A stretch of 64,000 nucleotides of DNA. Source: Treponema sp. UBA3862 (GTDB taxonomy: Bacteria > Spirochaetota > Spirochaetia > Treponematales > Treponemataceae). The notes beneath the pieces are model-generated. The model saw only the letters and a program-made list of their open reading frames with translations, did not search any database and had not been told where the DNA came from. Where the stretch lies: positions 1 through 64,000 of the forward strand of contig DGGY01000024.1 in assembly GCA_002392405.1 (NCBI GenBank). The letters are read 5' to 3'. Below are positions 30,248 through 40,236 of the stretch, piece after piece; position 1 is the stretch's first letter, and each line of letters starts with the position of its first letter. A program made the position numbers and the translations under genes.

Positions 30248-32338
30248 ATGAAAAAAGTACTGTTGAAAAAACTTGCAGCATTATTTCTCCTGTGTGCTCC
30301 TTTTGCATTAAGTGCACAGAATTATGCTTTTACATCTCCGGAAGCTCTTTCTACAAGTTCTACTGGTGCGCGTTCTGCTAATGCCGGTTTTGCCGAAGAA
30401 GAATTCAGAAGGGGCGTTCAGGCTTATTACAGGGGAAGTTTTAACGATGCAATCCTTCAGTTTGAAAAGGCACTTTCTTATCTTCCGTCAGAAAGCATAA
30501 TCATGGACTGGCTTGGAAAGGCTTATTACCGCTCAGGACTTGAGGGAACTGCTTTAGCCCAGTGGAAGCTTGCAAGCGAAAATGGTTACGGCGGACTACT
30601 TCTCTTAAACAAGATTGAAATTGTTCGTGAAAGGCGCATAAACGACAATAATTATGATTCTCCGATCAAGTATACGGAAAGCGGCAGTTATCCTGGATTT
30701 ACTTCAGATAAAAGTCATATGATTTTCAGCCAGCCTGTTTCCGTTCTTCCGAATTCTGACGGAACTATGTGGGTGGTTGCTTACGGTTCAAATGAACTTC
30801 TCCGCATGGATATAAACGGATTTGTTTTTACCAGAACAAACGGGCCTCTTACAGGTTTCGACCGTCCGATGGATATAATCCGTCTTGAAAACTCAAATAT
30901 ACTTATCAGTGAATTTGCAGGTGACAGGATTTCTCTCTTTGATTCAAAAGGACACTTTATAAAATCTTTCGGCTCAAAAGGCTGCGGAACTGGTAATCTT
31001 GTCGGACCTCAGTATCTTGCCTGTGACGAAAACGGAAACATCTATGTAAGTGATTTCGGTAACAGCCGTATTGATGTCTTTGATAAAGACGGAAACGGAC
31101 TTTTTTATTTTGGCGGGGCCGGAACTGAAGGTTTTACGGGGCTCAAGGCGCCTGCAGGAGTGGCTGTAATAGACAGTTTTGTTTATGCGGCTGATTCAGT
31201 TTCCGGGGCAGTGTACCGTTTTGATACTTCAGGTAATTATCTTGGTATATTATGCCGTGAAAAAACTTTTATTCATCCTGAAGCAATGAAGAGCTGGGGT
31301 AAGTACCTTATTCTCTGTGATAAAAATAAGATTTATTCAGTAGACAGTGAAACAGGAAGCCTTTTTGAAAATGTCAGTACGGGAAATGCCCCGAGCCGCT
31401 TAACCTGTGCGGTGCCTGATGTAAACGGAAACCTTATTGCTTCTGATTTTAAGACAAATGAGATTTATGTAATGGCAAAACTTTCTGAACTTGTCGGAGG
31501 ACTTTTTGTTCAGATTGAAAAGGTTAATGCAGATAAATTCCCTGAAGTGAAAGTTGAAGTAAAGGTTGAAAACCGTCACCGTCAGGCTGTAGTAGGCCTC
31601 AAAGAGCAGAATTTTGTAATTACTGAAAATAAAAACGCTGTTAACGGCTATAAATTCCTCGGGGCATCTTACGCAAATGATACTGCCGATATTACTCTGG
31701 TTATTGACCGCAGTCCTGATTCCGGGCAGTATGCCCAGGCTGTTGAGACGGCCGTAAAAGAAATTGCTGCTTCAATGGATAAAGGCGGAACTTTAAGAAT
31801 TGTTACTTCCGGGGCTGTTCCTGTCCTTGAATATGAAGGCTCTCCTAAAGGCGCCCTTAAATTCAGTACAAAAGCACTTAAAAATCCGTATTCAAATGAT
31901 TCTGCTATTGATATGGCAATCCGTCTTTCTGCAAATGCCCTTATTAACGGCGAAAAAAAGCGTGCGATTGTTTTAATCGGTACAGGCGGTGTTTCACAGC
32001 GTGCATTTGAAAAATACGGTCTTTCTGACCTTACGGCATATCTGAATAATAATTCAATTAACCTGTCTTATGTACTTGTCAGTCAGAATGCAGTTTCTAA
32101 GGAGATTTCTTACATTTGCTCTCATACTGAAGGTAAAGAATATTATGTATACAGAAGCCAGGGCTTAGGCGTTGTTGTGCAGGATATAATAAATATTGCA
32201 GGCGGCACCTATGTTCTGTCATTTACTTCTCAGCAGACGACCCGATTCGGCGAAAAGTATCTTCCTGTTGAAGTCGAAGCTTATTTAATGAACCGTTCAG
32301 GCCGTGATGAAAGCGGTTATTTTGCTCCTCTCCAGTAG
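30248..32338 (+). CDS. Secreted TPR, NHL-propeller and vWA-like protein
   Basis: A 696-residue protein with a signal peptide (about 1-23, LCAPFALSAQ). Domains in order: one or two TPR units (about 45-115, FRRGVQAYYRGSFNDAILQF), a six-bladed NHL-type beta-propeller (about 155-410, e.g. MDIIRLENSNILISEFAGDR and YVSDFGNSRIDVFDKDG), and a C-terminal von Willebrand A-like fold (about 475-680). The metal site that should read D-x-S-x-S is DRSPDS, so metal binding is doubtful. It probably works in the periplasm or at the outer membrane as a binding scaffold. Ligand unknown. Confidence 0.82.
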   Translation: MKKVLLKKLAALFLLCAPFALSAQNYAFTSPEALSTSSTGARSANAGFAEEEFRRGVQAYYRGSFNDAILQFEKALSYLPSESIIMDWLGKAYYRSGLEGTALAQWKLASENGYGGLLLLNKIEIVRERRINDNNYDSPIKYTESGSYPGFTSDKSHMIFSQPVSVLPNSDGTMWVVAYGSNELLRMDINGFVFTRTNGPLTGFDRPMDIIRLENSNILISEFAGDRISLFDSKGHFIKSFGSKGCGTGNLVGPQYLACDENGNIYVSDFGNSRIDVFDKDGNGLFYFGGAGTEGFTGLKAPAGVAVIDSFVYAADSVSGAVYRFDTSGNYLGILCREKTFIHPEAMKSWGKYLILCDKNKIYSVDSETGSLFENVSTGNAPSRLTCAVPDVNGNLIASDFKTNEIYVMAKLSELVGGLFVQIEKVNADKFPEVKVEVKVENRHRQAVVGLKEQNFVITENKNAVNGYKFLGASYANDTADITLVIDRSPDSGQYAQAVETAVKEIAASMDKGGTLRIVTSGAVPVLEYEGSPKGALKFSTKALKNPYSNDSAIDMAIRLSANALINGEKKRAIVLIGTGGVSQRAFEKYGLSDLTAYLNNNSINLSYVLVSQNAVSKEISYICSHTEGKEYYVYRSQGLGVVVQDIINIAGGTYVLSFTSQQTTRFGEKYLPVEVEAYLMNRSGRDESGYFAPLQ

Positions 32339-32362
32339 TTTTTTTGAGTAATGCAGTTTGTT

Positions 32363-35300
32363 TTAGAACTTTAAGGTGGCTCCTATTGAGGCCGTTGCGT
32401 AAAGGGTAGTCAGGCTGTTTACAATGCAGTCATAGGACAGGCCTAAGGCTGTGTTTAATTCTGCAATACTGTTTATTTTTAAGTCCAGTTTATGGCTGTA
32501 TTCATAGTTATGATGAATTTTAAGACTTGAAGATGTACTTTTTGTGCGTGAATAAACAAGATTCAAACTGTCAGTTCTTGTAAGTGAATCTTTAGTGCGG
32601 CTGTATTTTTTGTACATGTATTTTACGGGGCTTTCAAGAAGAGAAAAATTTCCTTTTCTGCTCCAGATAAGCGTTCCTTTTGTACTGTAATTATTTTCAT
32701 CTTCCAGGGTAACTTCAAAACCTGTCTTTAAAGTGTCTTTTTCTGCCAGATAAAAAATATCCTGCTGATAAATAGAAATAAGAACTGCCTGACGTTTTTT
32801 AGATTCACCTGAATATTTTAAAGCCGCCGTAATTGAAGTTATGTATTCATCCTGAGAGAAAAGATCAGTCAGATGAAGTGCACTTTTTGAGCCGAATACG
32901 TTGAGTGCGTTGAAGCCGAGAATGCATTTAAACTGATACAAATCGTTTACAGAAGATGAAGTTTTAATATCCCTTTCTAAGGCAAGTGAAGCATTTGAAG
33001 GTAAGAAAAAGTCCTTTAGGTTTCCGTTAAAACGTCTTTTCCAGGAAGCAGTGTAAAGTGAAGTGTAGTAAAGAGAGTGGACTGAATCTTCATTCATTGT
33101 AGAATCACTTAATACCGAATCTTTAAGCTTTGAATCAAATAAATCATAAAAAGGAAGGGACTTAAAGTACCAGTTTTTTTCTGACAGGGCAGAAGCAAGA
33201 TTTTCTGCGTCATCAGAATAGGATCCTCCTTCTTTTGTAAGCTTTGTTCCGCCTGCACTTTTCTGCCAGCTGAAGGTCAGGCTGCTTTTTTTTAGTGTAA
33301 GGGGAAGACTGAAGTTTTGGGATACCGAATCAGAAGAAACAGTGCTTACTGTATTTTTGTATTTTTGAGAAAGTGAGATTTTGTAGGAAGGCTTTGTTTT
33401 TAATATGCTTTTGTCTGTATAAAGCATTCCTTCCGCTCCGATGGAGCGGGTTGAAGAAAGAGAGTTCCCTGTGTCAAATGCCAGCTCTGTTATGTCAGCC
33501 CAGCTTTTTGCGTAGTTATCACAAATAAGATTATCAATTCCTTCAGTTGAAACTGAAAGTTTTTGTCCTGCAAAGGCGGCTGTCTTTAAGCTGATGAGGG
33601 GGGAGTTAAAGTTAAGCTTTGAGTTTATATTCTGGTTGAGTAGGGAAGATGAAGATGATCCCTGACTGGTAATTTCAAAATTAAGGGGTATTTTTAGCCG
33701 TGAAAGATTTATGGAAAGTGAGTTTTCTTTTTCAAGGGTCTTTTCATCGTGGTCGAATAAAAATTTCTCAGACAGATTAATAATATTAAAGAGTGCTTTT
33801 TCAGTTTTTAAGCTGTGTCCTGCCTGAGAAAGAGGAAGTTCTGCCTGAGAAGACCGTTCGCCTTCTGCTTCAATGTAAAGGTTTGCGATTACAGAGTGTG
33901 CGGATGCTTTTCCTGTAAAGGAGTTTTCCTTTGAAGAAGCACCGTCCTTTTTTATTGCTGTCTGGACAAAAGATTCTGCGCAGAATCCTGAGTTTTTTAT
34001 AAGAGAAAAACCTCTGGAAGAGACCAGGGGAGAAGTCTGGGTCCACTTAAAATCTGTTTTGTCTGCAAGAACTGTATAGGCATGATTTTCTGACCAGTAA
34101 AGATTTTTTAAGGATAGAGTTGAAGGGGAGGAAGTGTGTAGTTCAAGATAAAAACGTACCGGAATTATTTTTTTGTTTTTTACTGTAACTGTACCGGTAT
34201 CACTTTTTTTATTGAAAAGATTGATTTTTATTTTCCCTGAACCATTAGCGATTTTTGTTAAATCTTCATTTGTCAATGTAAGTTCTACTGCTGTAGAAAA
34301 AGATCCGTCTTTTTCAGGTCTGTCCAGGCGTATAACTGCTGAGTCTGTATCTTTGATTGAATCTGCAGTTAAAGACATTTCAAGGTTTAAGTTTTCCCAG
34401 TCTTCCCATTCATTTTCTTCAAACCAGCGGGTGATTGTAAATGATTTTTCTTCCGTATTGTTGAACTCAAATATCTGTTCCCATTTTGAAGATGAAACGC
34501 TTTTTTTCCAGGTAAAATAAGAGTTTTCACTGTCCGCTTCTATGTTAAAATCAAAGGAATCTGCCTTGTATTCTCCTGCAAAAATTGCAGAACTTATTTT
34601 TTCTGTACTAACTATAATTATACGGGCGTCAGTAGAGGAAGTGAGCCTTGAGCGGTCGATGTCTTTTATTTTTACAGTTACTTCCTGCCAGCCTTCCTTT
34701 TCCGGGGAAAAACCTTTTTTTACATCTTCCTTAAGCCCGTCACCGGTATCAATTCTCCAGGTGCTGATAAAAGCAGAATCTTCAAATAAAAGCTCTTCAT
34801 CTGCCTCTGTTCCAAGCTGCAGGTATACCTGGTAATCTGTTACTTCAGTATTATTTGATTTTAATTTGATGGAAAAAGCGCCGGCTCCCCCTAAAACAGA
34901 GGAAGTTCCTGATGTATTAAGGGAAAAGGCTGCCCAGTAAGGACTTGAAGCGCCATCCGGTAAATCTGAAAAATCCCATTCAAGAGGAATAACATAACCT
35001 TTCTGCCTTGAATCAATTATTCCTCTGATTTCTTCCCCTTCATATTGAAATTTTTTATCAAGAGAAAGGTATGGATCTGAAAAATCACGGGGGTTTAAGA
35101 GTGGAATTATATGCGGTGAAAGTTTTACGCCTGAGTTTTTTGAAAAATATGAGTATTCAGCTGTGTCACTTTCAAGGTTCCAGACAAGATATTTGTCCTG
35201 AGTACTTGCTTTTTCTACAGTGAAGCCTGCTGTATTTGAAAAACTTATGTTTTCTTTATTCCAGTTAAAAAGGCTGGCGGCTGTAATGAAGCCGGGGGTA

Positions 35301-38170
35301 TTTTTAGTATAGGAAGAATCATCAGTGTCCGTTAAAAAAGTCCATCTTGCAGAAAGGGAAATGTCTGCTTCTGTGTATGGAGAAAATGTTTTTTTATAAC
35401 CGAAGGCGGCGGCAAGAGTTCCTGAAGAAGAATCAGTGGAATCTTCATACCAGGTTGCCGTAATTTTGTCGGATGCAGAAACTGAAGATGAAAGGGTAAT
35501 GGTTCCGCTTTCTTTGTCCCAAACCGCATTTATGTCCTGAATTGAGTTTTTTGTTACTCTTACAGTGCCGGGGACAGCATTTGTTCCGATTTCAAATCTG
35601 GAAACCGGCGTATAGCTTTTGATTAAAACACAAAGATTGCCTTTTATTTTTCCACCAAGATAGACTGCGCTTTCACTTGGGGCAAAAGGAAAACGGTAAA
35701 GGGGTGAAAGATAGTTTTTAGTTTCCTTATAAAATACTTCAGCGTATTTATGTGATGAGTAAAAAAAATCATTAAGGACAGAAGAATAATCATCGTTATC
35801 AAGAAGTGCCAGATAGTCTGAGTTAGAAATACCTGTACTTCTGTCAGCAACTGAGCTTTCCCCTGTGCTGCAAATTCCACCGTCATAACGAAAACAGGCT
35901 GCATAAGGAGAAAATCTGTCCGGATACTGAATGAACCATACAGCCTTTCCGTTTATTTCTCCTTTTCCCCGGCCGTCTTCTCCTGTAAATGCATATCTGC
36001 TTAAATCATGGGAAGAAAAAATTTTCTGAGTTTCACCTAAAAAGCCGGGGCCCGGACTTTCAGAGCTTCCCCAGTCGCCAAGATCATTTTCAGGATTATA
36101 AGATGAATAATATTCAAGAGCCACCGCAGGAAGAGTGCCTTCTGACGCTGAGGCTTTTGCGTCTTTGGAAAGAAAGAGGGAATACATTGACGCGGTTAAA
36201 AGGTACTGGGAAGAATCAAGTTTTTTATAGCGTCTGCCCAGTTTGTCTTTATAAGTGCCTGAGGAAGATTCAACATAGATGTTTTTTACGCTTTTTACTG
36301 CCTCTGCTGAAGGTAAAATATAATGAAAACCTGTCAGGTATTCCTTAAGGTCCAGATATTCTTCTGAAACTGAATTTTTACCGTACCAGCTTCTGCTCTT
36401 TGCTTCGATGTTTTCCCACCTTAATGCAAAGTCAGATTTCCAGTCACTGCCTTTAAAATCAAGTTTTACTCCGGGACTTAAATTATCCCCGCCGCCTATA
36501 CCCCTGTTAAGGCCGTCAACTGAATAAATGTCAGGAAAAGTTATTCCCCGGTTTGCAATCCGCCCTTCCTTTAAGGCTCCCTCTCCCCAGTATCCGGCCG
36601 CAACCGTATTTCTGTCAAAATCATCTGCAAAAGCAGCTTCAAAATACCAGCGCTTATTGAGTAAAAACCACAGGCTTAAATCAACCTGACTTGTGAGGAC
36701 AGGTGTAATAAAAGATGCTGAAGTGTCAGATGTGGTTCCTGAGGAAAGTAAAAATCCTCCTGTATATAAAGATTTCCACCATCCTTCAGCAAGAAAATCA
36801 ACGTTTTTGTCATATTCGCTGTAGTTAAAAAGACTGCGGGCGGAGGAGTCTTCAAACTGTGGGGGAAGTTTTGCCGTGTCAAAAACAATTGCTCCGGCAC
36901 CGTCAGCATTTCTTTCACTTACACTTTTTGAGTCTGCTTTAACTTTACTGCCTGAAAACAATAGAAAAAGGACAGCCAAGGGGATTATTAATTTTGTTTT
37001 ATGGGGGTCTAAAAGCCTTGCCCTGGTGATTTTTATTCCGGGGATTTTGTTCTGTGCCTTAAAAACTGCTTCTTCTGCCTTTCTTTTTTTTTCTTCTCCA
37101 AAATCAAAAAGTTCAGTCTGACGCGGCACGCTTTCATCTTCTGTTTTTAAAACTGCAATTCCTAAAAGACGGATGCCTTTTGAACTGTCTGCTTTTTTGT
37201 AGAACAGCTTTTTGGCACGCTCGTATAAATCATCGATGGAAGAAATGATTCTGTCAGATGATTCCTGGACACTGACTGTCGTAAAGTCAGAATAGCGGAT
37301 TTTTACTGAAACTGTTGAACTGTATCTGTGTTCTTTTCGAAGACGGTACATTACGGCAAAACTTAAATGAAGCAGGGTTGTGTCTATTGCCTCAGGAGTT
37401 GTTAAGTCGAATGGGCAGGTGTGCTCTGCACTTATTGAATGTGTTTTTGTTTCCCTGTTAAATGTCTCGTCTTCTTTTCCGCGGACTGCATTGTAAAGAA
37501 AAGTTCCTGTTGACTGACCGAAAAGGACAGTAAGAAGATTTAAGGGTTTTGAGTAAATGTCCCTGGTCGTTTTTATGCCGTTTCTGTTTAAAAGTTCAAG
37601 AGTTTTTTCTCCGACTCCCCATACTTTTTTTAAGGGGAGTGAAAGCATAAAATTTTCTTCTTCGCCTTCTGTAATCTGGAAAAAGCCATCCGGCTTGTTT
37701 ACTTCGGATGCTATTTTGGCAAGATATTTTGTTGGAGCCAGCCCTGCGCTTACGGTAAGTCCTGTTTCCTTGAAAACCCTCTCTTTAATTTTGAGGGCTG
37801 TCTGTTCTGGCGGACCAAAAAGTTTTTCTGTTCCTGTCAGGTTGATAAAGGCTTCATCGATTGAAATCTGGTGTATGTCTGGAGAAAAATCTTCAAATAT
37901 CATCATGACTTTTTCTGACATTTCAAGATAACGCTCCATTCTAGGATGAACGAAAATCCCCTGCGGACACAAGCGCGCTGCCTGGGAAGAAGGCATTGCT
38001 GAGTGAACTCCGTATTTTCTTGCTTCATATGAGGCGGTAGAAACAACTGAACGCCGGTCTTCGGGCCTTCCTCCGATTATGACGGGCTTATTTTTCCATT
38101 CAGGGTGGTCAAGGATTTCAACAGAGGCAAAAAAAGCATCAAGGTCAACATGAAGAAAGGCTTTTTGCAT
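32363..38170 (-). CDS. dinB: DinB DNA polymerase IV in one frame with a giant secreted outer-membrane-like protein
   Basis: Residues 1-387 are a complete Y-family polymerase: LHVDLDAFFASVE with catalytic Asp, QISIDEAF, a helix-hairpin-helix region (VWGVGEKTLELL) and a beta-clamp motif QTELFDF near 361. Residues 388-412 (DPHKTKLIIPLAVLFLLFSG, then SKVKA) are a classic signal peptide, followed by about 1,520 residues of Ser/Thr-rich beta protein ending in ATASIGATLKF, whose terminal Phe is typical of outer-membrane barrels. There is no ATG, GTG or TTG in frame near the junction except a TTG inside the hydrophobic core. Either the product is one fused chain or the second part starts at an unusual codon. 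Start shares one base with the upstream gene's stop. Confidence 0.85.
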   Translation of the reverse strand: MQKAFLHVDLDAFFASVEILDHPEWKNKPVIIGGRPEDRRSVVSTASYEARKYGVHSAMPSSQAARLCPQGIFVHPRMERYLEMSEKVMMIFEDFSPDIHQISIDEAFINLTGTEKLFGPPEQTALKIKERVFKETGLTVSAGLAPTKYLAKIASEVNKPDGFFQITEGEEENFMLSLPLKKVWGVGEKTLELLNRNGIKTTRDIYSKPLNLLTVLFGQSTGTFLYNAVRGKEDETFNRETKTHSISAEHTCPFDLTTPEAIDTTLLHLSFAVMYRLRKEHRYSSTVSVKIRYSDFTTVSVQESSDRIISSIDDLYERAKKLFYKKADSSKGIRLLGIAVLKTEDESVPRQTELFDFGEEKKRKAEEAVFKAQNKIPGIKITRARLLDPHKTKLIIPLAVLFLLFSGSKVKADSKSVSERNADGAGAIVFDTAKLPPQFEDSSARSLFNYSEYDKNVDFLAEGWWKSLYTGGFLLSSGTTSDTSASFITPVLTSQVDLSLWFLLNKRWYFEAAFADDFDRNTVAAGYWGEGALKEGRIANRGITFPDIYSVDGLNRGIGGGDNLSPGVKLDFKGSDWKSDFALRWENIEAKSRSWYGKNSVSEEYLDLKEYLTGFHYILPSAEAVKSVKNIYVESSSGTYKDKLGRRYKKLDSSQYLLTASMYSLFLSKDAKASASEGTLPAVALEYYSSYNPENDLGDWGSSESPGPGFLGETQKIFSSHDLSRYAFTGEDGRGKGEINGKAVWFIQYPDRFSPYAACFRYDGGICSTGESSVADRSTGISNSDYLALLDNDDYSSVLNDFFYSSHKYAEVFYKETKNYLSPLYRFPFAPSESAVYLGGKIKGNLCVLIKSYTPVSRFEIGTNAVPGTVRVTKNSIQDINAVWDKESGTITLSSSVSASDKITATWYEDSTDSSSGTLAAAFGYKKTFSPYTEADISLSARWTFLTDTDDSSYTKNTPGFITAASLFNWNKENISFSNTAGFTVEKASTQDKYLVWNLESDTAEYSYFSKNSGVKLSPHIIPLLNPRDFSDPYLSLDKKFQYEGEEIRGIIDSRQKGYVIPLEWDFSDLPDGASSPYWAAFSLNTSGTSSVLGGAGAFSIKLKSNNTEVTDYQVYLQLGTEADEELLFEDSAFISTWRIDTGDGLKEDVKKGFSPEKEGWQEVTVKIKDIDRSRLTSSTDARIIIVSTEKISSAIFAGEYKADSFDFNIEADSENSYFTWKKSVSSSKWEQIFEFNNTEEKSFTITRWFEENEWEDWENLNLEMSLTADSIKDTDSAVIRLDRPEKDGSFSTAVELTLTNEDLTKIANGSGKIKINLFNKKSDTGTVTVKNKKIIPVRFYLELHTSSPSTLSLKNLYWSENHAYTVLADKTDFKWTQTSPLVSSRGFSLIKNSGFCAESFVQTAIKKDGASSKENSFTGKASAHSVIANLYIEAEGERSSQAELPLSQAGHSLKTEKALFNIINLSEKFLFDHDEKTLEKENSLSINLSRLKIPLNFEITSQGSSSSSLLNQNINSKLNFNSPLISLKTAAFAGQKLSVSTEGIDNLICDNYAKSWADITELAFDTGNSLSSTRSIGAEGMLYTDKSILKTKPSYKISLSQKYKNTVSTVSSDSVSQNFSLPLTLKKSSLTFSWQKSAGGTKLTKEGGSYSDDAENLASALSEKNWYFKSLPFYDLFDSKLKDSVLSDSTMNEDSVHSLYYTSLYTASWKRRFNGNLKDFFLPSNASLALERDIKTSSSVNDLYQFKCILGFNALNVFGSKSALHLTDLFSQDEYITSITAALKYSGESKKRQAVLISIYQQDIFYLAEKDTLKTGFEVTLEDENNYSTKGTLIWSRKGNFSLLESPVKYMYKKYSRTKDSLTRTDSLNLVYSRTKSTSSSLKIHHNYEYSHKLDLKINSIAELNTALGLSYDCIVNSLTTLYATASIGATLKF
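36935..37009 (-). other. Internal signal peptide at the DinB junction
   Basis: Codes for residues 388-412 of the long frame: positively charged HKTK, a hydrophobic stretch LIIPLAVLFLLF and a cleavage-like KVKA before Asp. The two other frames meet stop codons (TAG and TAA) within about 15 bases of this point, as expected if dinB once ended here. Confidence 0.75.
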
Positions 38171-40152
38171 CAGTTTTCACCGCCGTCCCAGATTTTTGTA
38201 AACGTTTCCCTTTCATAAACATTTTCTTCTTTCGTTTTGTAAAGGGCGGTAATCGTGAGCATTTTTGAATTATTTTTTTCTACGGCAACTTCTATCGTAA
38301 TTTCCTGAGGCGGGTAGTCCGGCAGTTTAAAGTCTGCAATTTTTGAGTTTTCCTGTGAATTATATTCATACATGGAATCTAAAACTGGGTTTGAAAGTGA
38401 AGAAGAAATCAATATTCTGTAGCGTTCAGCCTGTTTTTTTGAAGCAATTTTTAAAGTGTGTGAAGTAAGCTGCGGCATTGAAATGCTTTCGTCCGTTACA
38501 GACAGGTTTTCTGCATTTTTGTCAGTGTATTTAATTGCTGGTAATGAGTCCTTCGATTTTTTGTAAAGAAATTCTGTCGTAAGGAAAGTAAAAATTATCA
38601 GCGTGCCTAAAATTACTGCAGCAGAAAATGCCGTGTAGAGGGCGAATTTCTTAAAATTAAAGCCAGGAATTCTGTTTGTCCTTATGCGCAGAAGTACCTT
38701 AAGCCAGATAATCTGGAATGGAAAGAGAATCAGGCTTAAAAGCAGGTTTACTCCGGGTGAAGCTTTTATTAAAACCCTTACATCAAAAATATTCGTATTT
38801 AAGAAATAAACGGCAAAATATCCCCAGAAAGGAAGCGTCATGAGTACAAACGAAAGAATGAGCTGTATTGTAGTTTTTGCATTTCTTGTCGTGTAAATTA
38901 TAAAAAACTCAATTGCAAAGGTCCAGAAAAGGCCGATGTCTGCAACACTGAAAAGAAAAATATTTAAAACTGCTGTAAGGGTGAGTAAAAATCCGAAGGT
39001 TTCAGCAGAATGTTCAAGTTTAAGATGGTTCTGGAATACAAAAAGAACTGAAATCAGCGTAATTGAAATAAACAGCTTCGAGGCAAACTGAACGACGGGA
39101 TTTGATTTATAAATAAACGGTGCGTGAATACAGATAAACTGTGATATGTAAAGTGAAAGCAATGAAACTGCAATTAGAAGAGGAAGTACAAACCAGTATC
39201 TTGAAAACTGTCTTTTTGAGCGGATCCTTTTTTTTCCTGTAAAAGTAAAGCAGACAAGAAAAAGAATTGAAAGAATTCCGAAAACTTCAAGTGAAATAAG
39301 GTTTGCTCTTTCTGAAATCCAGAAGGATTTCCATGAAAACAGCGTAAAAAAAGAATAGTGAACATCGTTTATTTCAGTGATTTTTGTGTCGTGAGTAGAC
39401 ATGAAACTTTTAAGAACTTCAAGTTCACTTTGCTGTGTAAATTCAATTTTTATGCAGGAAATTCCCTGGCTGAAAAAAGATGCCATCTGGGTGTCTCCGA
39501 ATAAGAGACCGGCCCTGTATAGAGACAGAAATTTCTGCGGTGCTGAAAATTTAACTTTTTTTTCAAGAAAAGCCTGTGTTACTTCTCTTGTAAGCCATAG
39601 CGGAGTGGATTTTTTTAATCCGTTTGTGTAGATTCTCGCCTTTGATTTGTCTTTTGCATCAAAATTAAGCAGGATTACAAAAATGTTTTCAGGGTTTTCA
39701 TTTGACAGGGCGTAATTCTGAGTTCCCTGGAGCGTAATGTCGTATCCAGGCAGGGTAAGGTTTCTGTTATCAAGCGGTGTAAAAACAAATTCAACAGGAT
39801 AAGGAAGTTTTGCATTTTCCGTGTACTTTATGAACTCAATTAATGAGGCAGTATTATTATAAAAATCTTCCTGGGAAAGACAGTAAACTAAAGTTTTAGG
39901 GTCGGACTGTTCATCTGTGTAATAGCCCTGAAAATCTACTGAAATAATTCTTGGAAAAATGTCTGAACCTGTCTGACAGAGGGGCTTATTTTGTGGAGAA
40001 AATTGATTTTTCTGAAGTGTGTCTTCAACAAAATCTGAAAGTTCTTTTCCCCTTAAAACAGTACTTTCAGCGGGTTCTGCAAAGGCAGATAAAGTGGTGT
40101 AACTCAATAGCAGTAAAGGAATTAGAAACTTCCGCAGAACTCGTAAAATCAT
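38170..40152 (-). CDS. Polytopic membrane protein with a periplasmic N-terminal domain, function unknown
   Basis: A 660-residue protein. A signal peptide (about 1-25, LLLLSYTTLSAFA) is followed by a soluble domain of about 250 residues with the phrases VYCLSQEDFYNN and NIFVILLNFDAKDKSKARIY, then seven or so membrane segments between about 275 and 540, and a C-terminal soluble part. I do not recognise the family. Its stop overlaps the dinB start by one base (TGATG), so dinB and the giant protein are downstream in the same transcript. A role in assembling or anchoring that surface protein is only a guess. Confidence 0.75.
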   Translation of the reverse strand: MILRVLRKFLIPLLLLSYTTLSAFAEPAESTVLRGKELSDFVEDTLQKNQFSPQNKPLCQTGSDIFPRIISVDFQGYYTDEQSDPKTLVYCLSQEDFYNNTASLIEFIKYTENAKLPYPVEFVFTPLDNRNLTLPGYDITLQGTQNYALSNENPENIFVILLNFDAKDKSKARIYTNGLKKSTPLWLTREVTQAFLEKKVKFSAPQKFLSLYRAGLLFGDTQMASFFSQGISCIKIEFTQQSELEVLKSFMSTHDTKITEINDVHYSFFTLFSWKSFWISERANLISLEVFGILSILFLVCFTFTGKKRIRSKRQFSRYWFVLPLLIAVSLLSLYISQFICIHAPFIYKSNPVVQFASKLFISITLISVLFVFQNHLKLEHSAETFGFLLTLTAVLNIFLFSVADIGLFWTFAIEFFIIYTTRNAKTTIQLILSFVLMTLPFWGYFAVYFLNTNIFDVRVLIKASPGVNLLLSLILFPFQIIWLKVLLRIRTNRIPGFNFKKFALYTAFSAAVILGTLIIFTFLTTEFLYKKSKDSLPAIKYTDKNAENLSVTDESISMPQLTSHTLKIASKKQAERYRILISSSLSNPVLDSMYEYNSQENSKIADFKLPDYPPQEITIEVAVEKNNSKMLTITALYKTKEENVYERETFTKIWDGGEN

Positions 40153-40175
40153 ATTTATAGGATATAATTTACAGG

Positions 40176-40204
40176 TTTACAATGCAAGACCCTTGTAATA
40201 TAAT
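40176..40204 (+). promoter_or_regulatory. Promoter of the 40237-42879 operon
   Basis: TTTACA (40176-40181), 17-base spacer, TATAAT (40199-40204). An inverted repeat TGTAAT/ATTACA flanks the -10 (40194-40219) and could be an operator. Confidence 0.55.
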
Positions 40205-40236
40205 ATTATAATCATTACAGGGAGTTTTTAGTATTT

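Noticed and set aside
35989..36348. 119-codon plus-strand frame inside the giant barrel gene
   Set aside because: Opposite-strand shadow of a Ser-rich coding region, without SD or domain pattern.
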